From the NCBI RefSeq assembly GCF_029227915.1, contig NC_079877.1:5458001-5522000 (forward strand): a DNA stretch of 64,000 nt. The letters are read 5' to 3'. Each line of letters starts with the position of its first letter. Position 1 is the first letter of the stretch. This stretch comes from Hydractinia symbiolongicarpus (lineage: Eukaryota > Cnidaria > Hydrozoa > Anthoathecata > Hydractiniidae). A program made the position numbers and the translations under genes. Below the pieces are notes generated by a model that did not search any database, was not told where the DNA came from, and was given only the letters and a program-made list of their open reading frames with translations. Positions 23,037-35,099 of the stretch are shown piece by piece.

Positions 23037-26000
23037 CTACTAAAACGCATGAGATTTGTAGTTTTCAAAAATGTTTTCATTTTTGATGAGACGCTGAATA
23101 AAAGAAGTTTAATCGCCGGCAAACGAAAACCTGCGATTTCCCGTAAATCCCGTACTCGGCCCGTATAGTCGAATGTATATAAAGAAAGTACCCTGTGAGT
23201 AAACTCATTTCCAAAACGATTTTTTAAATTATCTTTTCACCACTAAAACGCTTGAGACTTGTAATTTTCAAAAATGTTTTCATTTTTGATGATACGCTAA
23301 ATAAAAGAAGTTTAATCGCCGGCAAACGAAAACCCGCCATTTCCCGTAAACCCCGGACTCGGCCCGCATAGTCAAAAGTATACAAAGAAAGTACCCAGGG
23401 TGTAAACTCATTTCCCGAACGATTTTTTAAATTATTTTATTCACTACTAAAACGCATGAGATTTGTAGTTTTCAAAAATGTTTTCATTTTTGATGAGACG
23501 CTGAATAAAAGAAGTTTAATCGCCGGCAAACGAAAACCTGCGATTTCCCGTAAATCCCGTACTCGGCCCGTATAGTCAAAAGTATACAAAGAAAATACCC
23601 AGGGAGTAAACTCATTTCCCAAAGGATTTTTTAAATTATTATTTCACCACTAAAGCCCATGAGACTTGTTGTTTTTAAAAATGTTTTCATTTTTGATGAG
23701 ACGCTGAATAAAAGAAGTTTAATCGCCGGCAAACGAAAACCTGCGATTTTCCGTAAATCCCGGACTCGTCCCGTATAGTCAAAAGTATACAAAGAGAGTA
23801 CCCAGGGTGTAAACTCACTTCCCGAACGATTTTTTAAATTATTTTTTTCACCACTAAAACGCATGAGACTTGTAGTTTTTAAAAATGTTTTCATTTTTGA
23901 TGAGACGCTGAATAAAAGAAGTTTAATCGCCGGCAAACGAAAACTTGCGATTTCCCGTAAATCCCGGACTCGGCCCGTATAGTCAAAAGTATACAAAGAA
24001 AGTACCCAGGGAGTAAACTCATTTCCCAAACGAATTTTTAATTATTATTTCACCACTAAAGCCCATGAGACTTGTAGTTTTTAAAAATGTTTTTATTTTT
24101 GATGAGACGCTGAATAAAAGAAGTTTAATCGCCGGCAAAGGAAAACCTGCGATTTCCCGTAAATCCTGGACTCGGCCCGTATAGTCAAAAGTATACAAAG
24201 AAAGTACCCAGGGAGTAAACTCATTTCCCAAACGATTTTTTAAATTATTATTTCACCACTAAAGCCCATGAGACTTGTACTTTTTAAAAATGTTTTCATT
24301 TGTGATGAGACGCTGAATAAAAGAAGTTTAATCGCCGGCAAACTAAAACCCGCCATTTCCCGTAAACCCCGGACTCGGCCCGCATAGTCAAAAGTATACA
24401 AAGAAAGTACCCAGGGTGTAAACTCATTTCCCGAACGATTTTTTAAATTATTTTATTCACCACTAAAGCCCATGAGACTTGTAGTATTTAAAAATATTTT
24501 CATTTTTGATGAGACGCTGAATAAAAGAAGTTTAATCGCCGGGAAACGAAAACCCGCGACTTCCCGTAAATCCCGGACTCGACCCGTATAGTCAAAAGTA
24601 TACAAAAAAAGTACCCAAGGAGTAAACTCATTTCCCGAATGATTTTTTAAATTATCTTTTCACCACTAAAACGCTTGAGACTTGTAATTTTCAAAAATGT
24701 TTTCATTTTTGATGAGACGCTAAATAAAAGAAGTTTAATCGCCGGCAAACGAAAAGCCTCCATTTCCCGTAAACCCCGGACTCGGCCCGCATAGTCGAAT
24801 GTATATAAAGAAAGTACCCTGTGAGTAAACTCATTTCCAAAACGAATTTTTAATTATTATTTCACCACTAAAGCCCATGAGACTTGTAGTTTTTAAAAAT
24901 GTTTTCATTTTTGATGAGACGCGGAATAAAAGAAGTTTAATCGCCGGCAAACGAAAACCCGCGATTTCCCGTAAATCCCGGACTCGGCCCGTATAGTCAA
25001 AAGTATACAAGGAAAGTACCCAGTGAGTAAACTCATTTCCCGAACGAATTTTTAAATTATTTTTTCACCACTAAAACGCATGAGACTTGTAGTTTTCAGA
25101 AATGTTTTCATTTTTGATGAGACGCTTAATGAAAGTGGTTTAATCGCCGGCAAACGAAAACCCGCGATTTCCTGTAAATCCCGGGCTTGGCCCGTATAGT
25201 CGAATGTATATAAAGAAAGTACCCTGTGAGTAAACTCATTTCCAATACGATTTTTTAAATTATCTTTTCACCACCAAAACGCTTGAGACTTGTAATTTTC
25301 AAAAATGTTTTCATTTTTGATGAGACGCTAAATAAAAGAAGTTTAATCGCCGACAAACGAAAACCCGCCATTTCCCGTAAACCCCGGACTCGGCCCGCAT
25401 AGTCAAAAGTATACAAAGAAAGTACCCAGGGAGTAAACTCATTTCCCGAACGATTTTTTAAATTATTTTTTCACCACTAAAACGTATGAGACTTGTAGTT
25501 TTTAAAAATGTTTTCAATTTTGATGAGACGCTGAATAAAAGAAGTTTAATCGCCTGCAAAGGAAAACCTGCGATTTCCCGTAAATCCCGGACTCGGCCCG
25601 TATAGTCAAAAGTATACAAGGAAAGTACCCAGTGAGTAAACTCATTTCCCTAACGAATTTTTAAATTATTTTTTCACCACTAAAACGCATGAGACTTGTA
25701 GTTTTCAAAAATGTTTTCATTTTTGATGAGACGCTGAATAAAAGAAGTTTAATTGCCGGCAAACGAAAACCCGCGATTTCCCGTAAATCCCGGACTCGGC
25801 CCGTATAGTTAAAAGTATACAAGGAAAGTACCTAGTGAGTAAACTCATTTCCCGAACGAATTTTTAAATTATTTTTTCACCACTAAAACGTATGAGACTT
25901 GTAGTTTTTAAAAATGTTTTCAATTTTGATGAGACGCTGAATAAAAGAAGTTTAATCGCCTGCAAAGGAAAACCTGCGATTTCCCGTAAATCCCGGACTC

Positions 26001-29000
26001 GGCCCGTATAGTCAAAAGTATACAAGGAAAGTACCCAGTGAGTAAACTCATTTCCCTAACGAATTTTTAAATTATTTTTTCACCACTAAAACGCATGAGA
26101 CTTGTAATTTTCAAAAATGTTTTCATTTTTGATGATACGCTAAATAAAAGAAGTTTAATCGCCGGCAAACGAAAACCCGCCATTTCCCGTAAACCCCGGA
26201 CTCGGCCCGCATAGTCAAAAGTATACAAAGAAAGTACCCAGGGTGTAAACTCATTTCCCGAACGATTTTTTAAATTATTTTATTCACCACTAAAGCCCAT
26301 GAGACTTGTAGTATTTAAAAATATTTTCATTTTTGATGAGACGCTGAATAAAAGAAGTTTAATCGCCGGGAAACGAAAACCCGCGACTTCCCGTAAATCC
26401 CGGACTCGACCCGTATAGTCAAAAGTATACAAAAAAAGTACCCAAGGAGTAAACTCATTTCCCGAATGATTTTTTAAATTATCTTTTCACCACTAAAACG
26501 CTTGAGACTTGTAATTTTCAAAAATGTTTTCATTTTTGATGAGACGCTAAATAAAAGAAGTTTAATCGCCGGCAAACGAAAACCCTCCATTTCCCGTAAA
26601 CCCCGGACTCGGCCCGCATAGTCAAAAGTATACAAAGAAAGTACCCAGGGTGTAAACTCATTTCCCGAACGATTTTTTAAATTATTTTTTCACCACTAAA
26701 ACGCATGATACTTGTAGTTTTCAAAAATGATTTCATTTTTGATGAGACGCTGAATAAAAGAAGTTTAATCGCCTGCAAACGAAAACCTGCGATTTCCCGT
26801 AAATCCCGGACTCGGCCCGTATAGTCAAAAGTATACAAAGAAATTACCCAGGGAGTAAACTCATTTCCCAAACGATTTTTTAAATTGTTATTTGACCACT
26901 AAAGCCCATGAGACTTGTAGTTTTTAAAAATGTTTTCATTTTTGATGAGACGCTGAATAAAAGAAGTTTAATCGCCTGCAAACGAAAACTTGCGATTTCC
27001 CGTAAATCCCGGACTCGGCCCGTATAGTCAAAAGTATACAAAGAAAGTACCCAGGGAGTAAACTCATTTCCCAAACGAATTTTTAAATTATTATTTCACC
27101 ACTAAAGCCCATGAGACTTGTAGTTTTTAAAAATGTTTTCATTTTTGATGAGACGCTTAATGAAAGTGGTTTAATCGCCGGCAAACGAAAACCCGCGATT
27201 TCCTGTAAATCCCGGGCTTGGCCCGTATAGTCGAATGTATATAAAGAAAGTACCCTGTGAGTAAACTCATTTCCAAAACGATTTTTTAAATTATCTTTTC
27301 ACCACTAAAACGCTTGAGACTTGTAATTTTCAAAAATGTTTTCATTTTTGATGATACGCTAAATAAAAGAAGTTTAATCGCCGGCAAACGAAAACCCGCC
27401 ATTTCCCGTAAACCCCGGACTCGGCCCGCATAGTCAAAAGTATACAAAGAAAGTACCCAGGGTGTAAACTCATTTCCCGAACGATTTTTTAAATTATTTT
27501 ATTCACTACTAAAACGCATGAGATTTGTAGTTTTCAAAAATGTTTTCATTTTTGATGAGACGCTGAATAAAAGAAGTTTAATCGCCGGCAAACGAAAACC
27601 TGAGATTTCCCGTAAATCCCGTACTCGGCCCGTATAGTCGAATGTATATAAAGAAAGTACCCTGTGAGTAAACTCATTTCCAAAACGATTTTTTAAATTA
27701 TCTTTTCACCACTAAAACGCTTGAGACTTGTAATTTTCAAAAATGTTTTCATTTTTGATGATACGCTAAATAAAAGAAGTTTAATCGCCGGCAAACGAAA
27801 ACCCGCCATTTCCCGTAAACCCCGGACTCGGCCCGCATAGTCAAAAGTATACAAAGAAAGTACCCAGGGTGTAAACTCATTTCCCGAACGATTTTTTAAA
27901 TTATTTTATTCACTACTAAAACGCATGAGATTTGTAGTTTTCAAAAATGTTTTCATTTTTGATGAGACGCTGAATAAAAGAAGTTTAATCGCCGGCAAAC
28001 GAAAACCTGCGATTTCCCGTAAATCCCGTACTCGGCCCGTATAGTCAAAAGTATACAAAGAAAATACCCAGGGAGTAAACTCATTTCCCAAAGGATTTTT
28101 TAAATTATTATTTCACCACTAAAGCCCATGAGACTTGTTGTTTTTAAAAATGTTTTCATTTTTGATGAGACGCTGAATAAAAGAAGTTTAATCGCCGGCA
28201 AACGAAAACCTGCGATTTTCCGTAAATCCCGGACTCGTCCCGTATAGTCAAAAGTATACAAAGAGAGTACCCAGGGTGTAAACTCACTTCCCGAACGATT
28301 TTTTAAATTATTTTTTTCACCACTAAAACGCATGAGACTTGTAGTTTTTAAAAATGTTTTCATTTTTGATGAGACGCTGAATAAAAGAAGTTTAATCGCC
28401 GGCAAACGAAAACTTGCGATTTCCCGTAAATCCCGGACTCGGCCCGTATAGTCAAAAGTATACAAAGAAAGTACCCAGGGAGTAAACTCATTTCCCAAAC
28501 GAATTTTTAATTATTATTTCACCACTAAAGCCCATGAGACTTGTAGTTTTTAAAAATGTTTTTATTTTTGATGAGACGCTGAATAAAAGAAGTTTAATCG
28601 CCGGCAAAGGAAAACCTGCGATTTCCCGTAAATCCTGGACTCGGCCCGTATAGTCAAAAGTATACAAAGAAAGTACCCAGGGAGTAAACTCATTTCCCAA
28701 ACGATTTTTTAAATTATTATTTCACCACTAAAGCCCATGAGACTTGTACTTTTTAAAAATGTTTTCATTTGTGATGAGACGCTGAATAAAAGAAGTTTAA
28801 TCGCCGGCAAACTAAAACCCGCCATTTCCCGTAAACCCCGGACTCGGCCCGCATAGTCAAAAGTATACAAAGAAAGTACCCAGGGTGTAAACTCATTTCC
28901 CGAACGATTTTTTAAATTATTTTATTCACCACTAAAGCCCATGAGACTTGTAGTATTTAAAAATATTTTCATTTTTGATGAGACGCTGAATAAAAGAAGT

Positions 29001-30572
29001 TTAATCGCCGGGAAACGAAAACCCGCGACTTCCCGTAAATCCCGGACTCGACCCGTATAGTCAAAAGTATACAAAAAAAGTACCCAAGGAGTAAACTCAT
29101 TTCCCGAATGATTTTTTAAATTATCTTTTCACCACTAAAACGCTTGAGACTTGTAATTTTCAAAAATGTTTTCATTTTTGATGAGACGCTAAATAAAAGA
29201 AGTTTAATCGCCGGCAAACGAAAAGCCTCCATTTCCCGTAAACCCCGGACTCGGCCCGCATAGTCGAATGTATATAAAGAAAGTACCCTGTGAGTAAACT
29301 CATTTCCAAAACGAATTTTTAATTATTATTTCACCACTAAAGCCCATGAGACTTGTAGTTTTTAAAAATGTTTTCATTTTTGATGAGACGCGGAATAAAA
29401 GAAGTTTAATCGCCGGCAAACGAAAACCCGCGATTTCCCGTAAATCCCGGACTCGGCCCGTATAGTCAAAAGTATACAAGGAAAGTACCCAGTGAGTAAA
29501 CTCATTTCCCGAACGAATTTTTAAATTATTTTTTCACCACTAAAACGCATGAGACTTGTAGTTTTCAGAAATGTTTTCATTTTTGATGAGACGCTTAATG
29601 AAAGTGGTTTAATCGCCGGCAAACGAAAACCCGCGATTTCCTGTAAATCCCGGGCTTGGCCCGTATAGTCGAATGTATATAAAGAAAGTACCCTGTGAGT
29701 AAACTCATTTCCAATACGATTTTTTAAATTATCTTTTCACCACCAAAACGCTTGAGACTTGTAATTTTCAAAAATGTTTTCATTTTTGATGAGACGCTAA
29801 ATAAAAGAAGTTTAATCGCCGACAAACGAAAACCCGCCATTTCCCGTAAACCCCGGACTCGGCCCGCATAGTCAAAAGTATACAAAGAAAGTACCCAGGG
29901 AGTAAACTCATTTCCCGAACGATTTTTTAAATTATTTTTTCACCACTAAAACGTATGAGACTTGTAGTTTTTAAAAATGTTTTCAATTTTGATGAGACGC
30001 TGAATAAAAGAAGTTTAATCGCCTGCAAAGGAAAACCTGCGATTTCCCGTAAATCCCGGACTCGGCCCGTATAGTCAAAAGTATACAAGGAAAGTACCCA
30101 GTGAGTAAACTCATTTCCCTAACGAATTTTTAAATTATTTTTTCACCACTAAAACGCATGAGACTTGTAGTTTTCAAAAATGTTTTCATTTTTGATGAGA
30201 CGCTGAATAAAAGAAGTTTAATTGCCGGCAAACGAAAACCCGCGATTTCCCGTAAATCCCGGACTCGGCCCGTATAGTTAAAAGTATACAAGGAAAGTAC
30301 CTAGTGAGTAAACTCATTTCCCGAACGAATTTTTAAATTATTTTTTCACCACTAAAACGTATGAGACTTGTAGTTTTTAAAAATGTTTTCAATTTTGATG
30401 AGACGCTGAATAAAAGAAGTTTAATCGCCTGCAAAGGAAAACCTGCGATTTCCCGTAAATCCCGGACTCGGCCCGTATAGTCAAAAGTATACAAGGAAAG
30501 TACCCAGTGAGTAAACTCATTTCCCTAACGAATTTTTAAATTATTTTTTCACCACTAAAACGCATGAGACTT
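21635..30572. repeat. Tandem duplication of 22 monomers (4,469 bp)
   Basis: Copy A is 21,635-26,103 and copy B 26,104-30,572. Markers repeat exactly 4,469 bp apart: GATGATACGC (21,662/26,131), TTGTACTTTTTAAAAATG (24,275/28,744), GAAAAGCCTCC (24,751/29,220), GCCGACAAAC (25,349/29,818) and ACCTAGTGAG (25,829/30,298). The only differences I noticed are CACCAC versus GACCAC at 22,424/26,893 and TGCG versus TGAG at 23,135/27,604. Junctions fall in GAGACTTGTA(A/G)TTTTC. This is the largest near-perfect tandem unit here. Confidence 0.92.
22760..23573. repeat. Tandem duplication of 2 monomers (407 bp)
   Basis: Copies are about 22,760-23,166 and 23,167-23,573. Each has GTCGAATGTATATAAAG, GATGATACGC, and CACTACTAAAACGCATGAGATTTG followed by CCCGTACTCGG. 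The left junction lies in GGCCCGTATAGTCGAATG: the first copy is preceded by the normal T2 opening GGGCTTGG, the second by CGTACTCGG. This creates a hybrid monomer with a T2 body and a foreign start. The same pair recurs at about 27,229-28,042 inside the second 4,469 bp copy. Confidence 0.87.
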
Positions 30573-33121
30573 GTAGTTTTCAAAAATGTTTTCATTTTTG
30601 ATGAGACGCTGAATAAAAGAAGTTTATTCGCCTGCAAACGAAAACTTGCGATTTCCCGTAAATCCCGGACTCGGCCCGTATAGTCAAAAGTATACAAAGA
30701 AAGTACCCAGGGAGTAAACTCATTTCCCAAACGAATTTTTAATTATTATTTCACCACTAAAACGCATGAGACTTGTAGTTTTTAAAAATGTTTACATTTT
30801 TGATGAGACGCTTAATGAAAGTGGTTTAATCGCCGGCAAACGAAAACCCGCGATTTCCCGTAAATCCCGGACTCGGCCCGTATAGTCAAAAGTATACAAG
30901 GAAAGTACCCAGTGAGTAAACTCATTTCCCGAACGAATTTTTAAATTATTTTTTCACCACTAAAACGCATGAGACTTGTATTTTTCAGAAATGTTTTCAT
31001 TTTTGATGAGACGCTTAAGGAAAGTGGTTTAATCGCCGGCAAACGAAAACCCGCGATTTCCTGTAAATCCCGGGCTTGGCCCGTATAGTCGAATGTATAT
31101 AAAGAAAGTACCCTGTGAGTAAACTCATTTCCAATACGATTTTTTAAATTATCTTTTCACCACTAAAACGCTTGAGACTTGTAATTTTCAAAAATGTTTT
31201 CATTTTTGATGAGACGCTAAATAGAAGAAGTTTAATCGCCGACTAACGAAAACCCGCCATTTCCCGTAAACCCCGGACTCGATCCGTATAGTCAAAAGTA
31301 TACAAAGAAAGTACCCAGGGAGTAAACTCATTTACCGAACGATTTTTTAAATTATTTTTTCACCACTAAAACGCATGAGACTTGTAGTTTTTAAAAATGT
31401 TTTCATTTTTGATGAGACGCTGAATAAAAGAAGTTTAATTGCCGGCAAACGAAAACCCGCGATTTCCCGTAAATCCCGGACTCGGCCCGTATAGTTAAAA
31501 GTATACAAGGAAAGTACCCAGTGAGTAAACTCATTTCCCGAACGAATTTTTAAATTATTTTTTCACCACTAAAACGTATGAGACTTGTAGTTTTTAAAAA
31601 TGTTTTCATTTGTGATGAGACGCTGAATAAAAGAAGTTTAATCGCCTGCAAAGGAAAACCTGCGATTTCCCGTAAATCCCGGACTCGGCCCGTATAGTCA
31701 AAAGTATACAAGGAAAGTACCCAGTGAGTAAACTCATTTCCCTAACGAATTTTTAAATTATTTTTTCACCTCTAAAACGCATGAGACTTGTAGTTTTTAA
31801 AAATGTTTTCATTTTTGATGAGACGCTAAATAAAAGAAGTTTAATCGCCGGCAAACTAAAACCCGCCATTTCCCGTAAACCCCGGACTCGGCCCGCATAG
31901 TCAAAAGTATACAAAGAAAGTACCCAGGGTGTAAACTCATTTCCCGAACGATTTTTTAAATTATTTTATTCACCACTAAAGCCCATGAGACTTGTAGTAT
32001 TTAAAAATATTTTCATTTTTGATGAGACGCTGAATAAAAGAAGTTTAATCGCCGGGAAACGAAAACCCGCGACTTCCCGTAAATCCCGGACTCGACCCGT
32101 ATAGTCAAAAGTATACAAAAAAAGTACCCAAGGAGTAAACTCATTTCCCGAATGATTTTTTAAATTATTTTTTCACCACTAAAACGCATGAGACTTGTAG
32201 TTTTTAAAAATGTTTTCATTTTTGATGAGACGCTGAATAAAAGAAGTTTAATCGCCGGCAAACGAAAACATGCGATTTCCCGTAAATCCTGGACTCGGCC
32301 CGTATAGTCAAAAGTATACAAAGAAAGTACCCAGGGAGTAAACTCATTTCCCAAACGATTTTTTAAATTATTATTTCACCACTAAAGCCCATGAGACTTG
32401 TAGTTTTTAAAAATGTTTTCATTTTTGATGAGACGCTGAATAAAAGAAGTTTAATCGCCGTCAAACGAAAACCCGCGATTTCCCGTAAATCCCGGACTCG
32501 GCCCGTATAGTTAAAAGTATACAAGGAAAGTACCCAGTGAGTAAACTCATTTCCCGAACGAATTTTTAAATTTTTTTTTTCACCACTAAAACGTATGAGA
32601 CTTGTAGTTTTTAAAAATGTTTTCATTTTTGATGAGACGCTGAATAAAAGAAGTTTAATCGCCTGCAAACGAAAACCTGCGATTTCCCGTAAATCCCAGA
32701 CTCGGCCCGTATAGTCAAAAGCATACAAGGAAAGTACCCAGTGAGTAAACTCATTTCCCTAACGAATTTTTAAATTATTTTTTAACCACTAAAACGCATG
32801 AGACTTGTAGTTTTCAAAAATGTTTTTATTTTTGATGAGACGCTGAATAAAAGAAGTTTAATCGCCGGCAAACGAAAACCTGCGATTTTCCGTAAATCCC
32901 GCACTCGGCCCGTATAGTCAAAAGCATACAAGGAAAGTACCCAGTGAGTAAACTCATTTCCCTAACGAATTTTTAAATTATTTGTTCACCACTAAAACGC
33001 ATGAGACTTGTAGTTTTCAAAAATCTTTTTATTTTTGATGAGACGCTGAATAAAAGAAGTTTAATCGCCGGCAAACAAAAACCTGCGATTTTCCGTAAAT
33101 CCCGCACTCGGCCCGTATAAT

Positions 33122-34339
33122 CAAAAGTATACAAAGAGAGTACCCAGGGTGTAAACTCACTTCCCGAACGATTTTTCAAATTATTTTTTCACCACTAAAA
33201 CGCATGAGACTTGTAGTTTTCAAAAATGTTTTCATTTTTGATGAGACGCTGAATAAAAGAAGTTTAATCGCCTGCAAACGAAAACCTGCGATTTCCCGTA
33301 AATCCCGGACTCGGCCCGTATAGTCAAAAGTATACAAATAAAGTACCCAGGGAGTAAACTCATTTCCCAAACGATTTTTTAAATTATTATTTCACCACTA
33401 AAGCCCATGAGACTTGTAGTTTTTAAAAATGTTTTCATTTTTGATGAAACGCTGAATAAAAGAAGTTTAATCGCCTGCAAACGAAAACTTGCGATTTCCC
33501 GTAAATCCCGGACTCGGCCCGTATAGTCAAAAGTATACAAAGAAAGTACCCAGGGAGTAAACTCATTTCCCAAACGAATTTTTAAATTATTATTTCACCA
33601 CTAAAGCCCATGAGACTTGTAGTTTTTAAAAATGTTTTCATTTTTGATGAGACGCTTAATAAAAGAAGTTTAATCGCCTGCAAACGAAAACTTGCGATTT
33701 CCCGTAAATCCCGGACTCGGCCCGTATAGCCAAAAGTATACAAAGAGAGTACCCAGGGTGTAAACTCACTTCCCGAACGATTTTTCAAATTATTTTTTCA
33801 CCACTAAAACGCATGAGACTTGTAGTTTTCAAAAATGTTTTCATTTTTGATGAGACGCTGAATAAAAGAAGTTTAATCGCCTGCAAACGAAAACCTGCGA
33901 TTTCCCGTAAATCCCGGACTCGGCCCGTATAGTCAAAAGTATACAAATAAAGTACCCAGGGAGTAAACTCATTTCCCAAACGATTTTTTAAATTATTATT
34001 TCACCACTAAAGCCCATGAGACTTGTAGTTTTTAAAAATGTTTTCATTTTTGATGAAACGCTGAATAAAAGAAGTTTAATCGCCTGCAAACGAAAACTTG
34101 CGATTTCCCGTAAATCCCGGACTCGGCCCGTATAGTCAAAAGTATACAAAGAAAGTACCCAGGGAGTAAACTCATTTCCCAAACGAATTTTTAAATTATT
34201 ATTTCACCACTAAAGCCCATGAGACTTGTAGTTTTTAAAAATGTTTTCATTTTTGATGAGACGCTTAATAAAAGAAGTTTAATCGCCTGCAAACGAAAAC
34301 TTGCGATTTCCCGTAAATCCCGGACTCGGCCCGTATAGC
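33122..34339. repeat. Tandem duplication of 3 monomers (609 bp)
   Basis: Copy A is 33,122-33,730 and copy B 33,731-34,339. Both carry GATTTTTCAAATTATT, ACCCTGGTG-strand equivalents in the same phase, ATACAAATAAAG, GATGAAACGC and CCCGTATAGCC. I noticed no difference between them. The left flank differs at 33,121 (T versus C at 33,730), and the right match ends at ACAAAG versus ACAAGG (about 33,744/34,353). Confidence 0.88.
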
Positions 34340-34521
34340 CAAAAGTATACAAGGAAAGTACCCAGTGAGTAAACTCATTTCCCGAACGAATTTTTAAATT
34401 ATTTTTTCACCACTAAAACGCATGAGACTTGTAGTTTTTAAAAATGTTTTCATTTTTGATGAGACGCTGAATAAAAGAAGTTTAATCGCCGGCAAAGGAA
34501 AACCTGCGATTTCCCGTAAAT
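34319..34521 (+). repeat. Monomer type T7 (203 bp), GCAAAGG/TCCTGG form
   Basis: This type ends GGCAAAGGAAAACCTGC with the following monomer beginning CCTGGACTCGG. I see it near 24,136, 28,605, 34,493, 34,899, 36,729, 37,132, 37,741, 38,147, 39,366, 40,585, 40,991, 54,593, 54,999, 56,218, 56,624, 57,842 and 58,248. Two copies lie in the left domain, as duplicates of each other 4,469 bp apart; the rest are in the right domain. Spacings of 406, 609, 1,015 and 1,219 bp expose the local multi-monomer units. Confidence 0.8.
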
Positions 34522-35099
34522 CCTGGACTCGGCCCGTATAGTCAAAAGTATACAAAGAAAGTACCCAGGGAGTAAACTCATTTCCCAAACGATTTTTTAA
34601 ATTATTATTTCCCCACTAAAGCCCATGAGACTTGTAGTTTTTAAAAATGTTTTCATTTTTGATGAGACGCTGAATAAAAGAAGTTTAATCGCCGGCAAAC
34701 GAAAACCCGCGATTTCCCGTAAATCCCGGACTCGGCCCGTATAGTTAAAAGTATACAAGGAAAGTACCCAGTGAGTAAACTCATTTCCCGAACGAATTTT
34801 TAAATTATTTTTTCACCACTAAAACGCATGAGACTTGTAGTTTTTAAAAATGTTTTCATTTTTGATGAGACGCTGAATAAAAGAAGTTTAATCGCCGGCA
34901 AAGGAAAACCTGCGATTTCCCGTAAATCCTGGACTCGGCCCGTATAGTCAAAAGTATACAAAGAAAGTACCCAGGGAGTAAACTCATTTCCCAAACGATT
35001 TTTTAAATTATTATTTCACCACTAAAGCCCATGAGACTTGTAGTTTTTAAAAATGTTTTCATTTTTGATGAGACGCTGAATAAAAGAAGTTTAATCGCC
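34341..35099. repeat. Tandem duplication of ~2 monomers (406 bp), T7 unit
   Basis: 34,341-34,693 matches 34,747-35,099 at a shift of 406 bp, covering a T7 monomer and the following AGCCCATGAG monomer. The second monomer differs at TTTCCCCACT versus TTTCACCACT (about 34,610/35,016) and diverges at GCCGGCAAACGAAAACCC versus GCCTGCAAACGAAAACTT. The same two-monomer unit recurs at about 36.6, 37.6, 40.5, 54.5 and 56.2 kb. Confidence 0.8.

Larger units (their letters stand above)
17735..32150. repeat. Dispersed ~3 kb homologous segments (17.7-20.8 and 29.3-32.15 kb)
   Basis: 17,735-20,780 matches 29,310-32,150, with a related partial copy at 24,841-26,100. The shift is 11,577 bp (57 monomers) at the GCCGACAAAC marker (18,241/29,818) and 11,373 bp (56 monomers) from about 19.1 kb on. 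One T3 monomer present at about 18.3-18.5 kb is therefore missing from the later copy. Shared rare states include TTGTATTTTTCAG, CTTAAGGAAAG, AAATAGAAGAAG, CGCCGACTAACG and CACCTCTAAAACG. Differences include CATTTGTGATG versus CATTTTTGATG near 20,031/31,404 and CTAAATGAAAG versus CTAAATAAAAG near 20,452/31,825. Confidence 0.85.
1..32160. repeat. Left array domain (T1-T2-T3 rich)
   Basis: This domain contains 24 of the 28 intact TATATAAAG-bearing T2 monomers I located and most T3 copies. T7 monomers are nearly absent and T8 monomers rare. Its higher-order units are 8, 13, 14, 4, 6 and 22 monomers long, often nested. The last T3 copy, with ATACAAAAAAAGTACCCAAGG and CCCGAATGATTTT, ends near 32,160. 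From there the monomers change to forms typical of the right side. The boundary is a change in subfamily content, not a break in the array or in orientation. Confidence 0.75.

Noticed and set aside
23631-28498. Two 132-codon minus-strand frames (23,631-24,029 and 28,100-28,498) joining two monomers
   Set aside because: They exist only because one extra T in ATTTTTTTCACC makes a 204 bp monomer, a multiple of 3, so the frame runs on. They are exact 4,469 bp duplicates of each other, not independent support for a gene.
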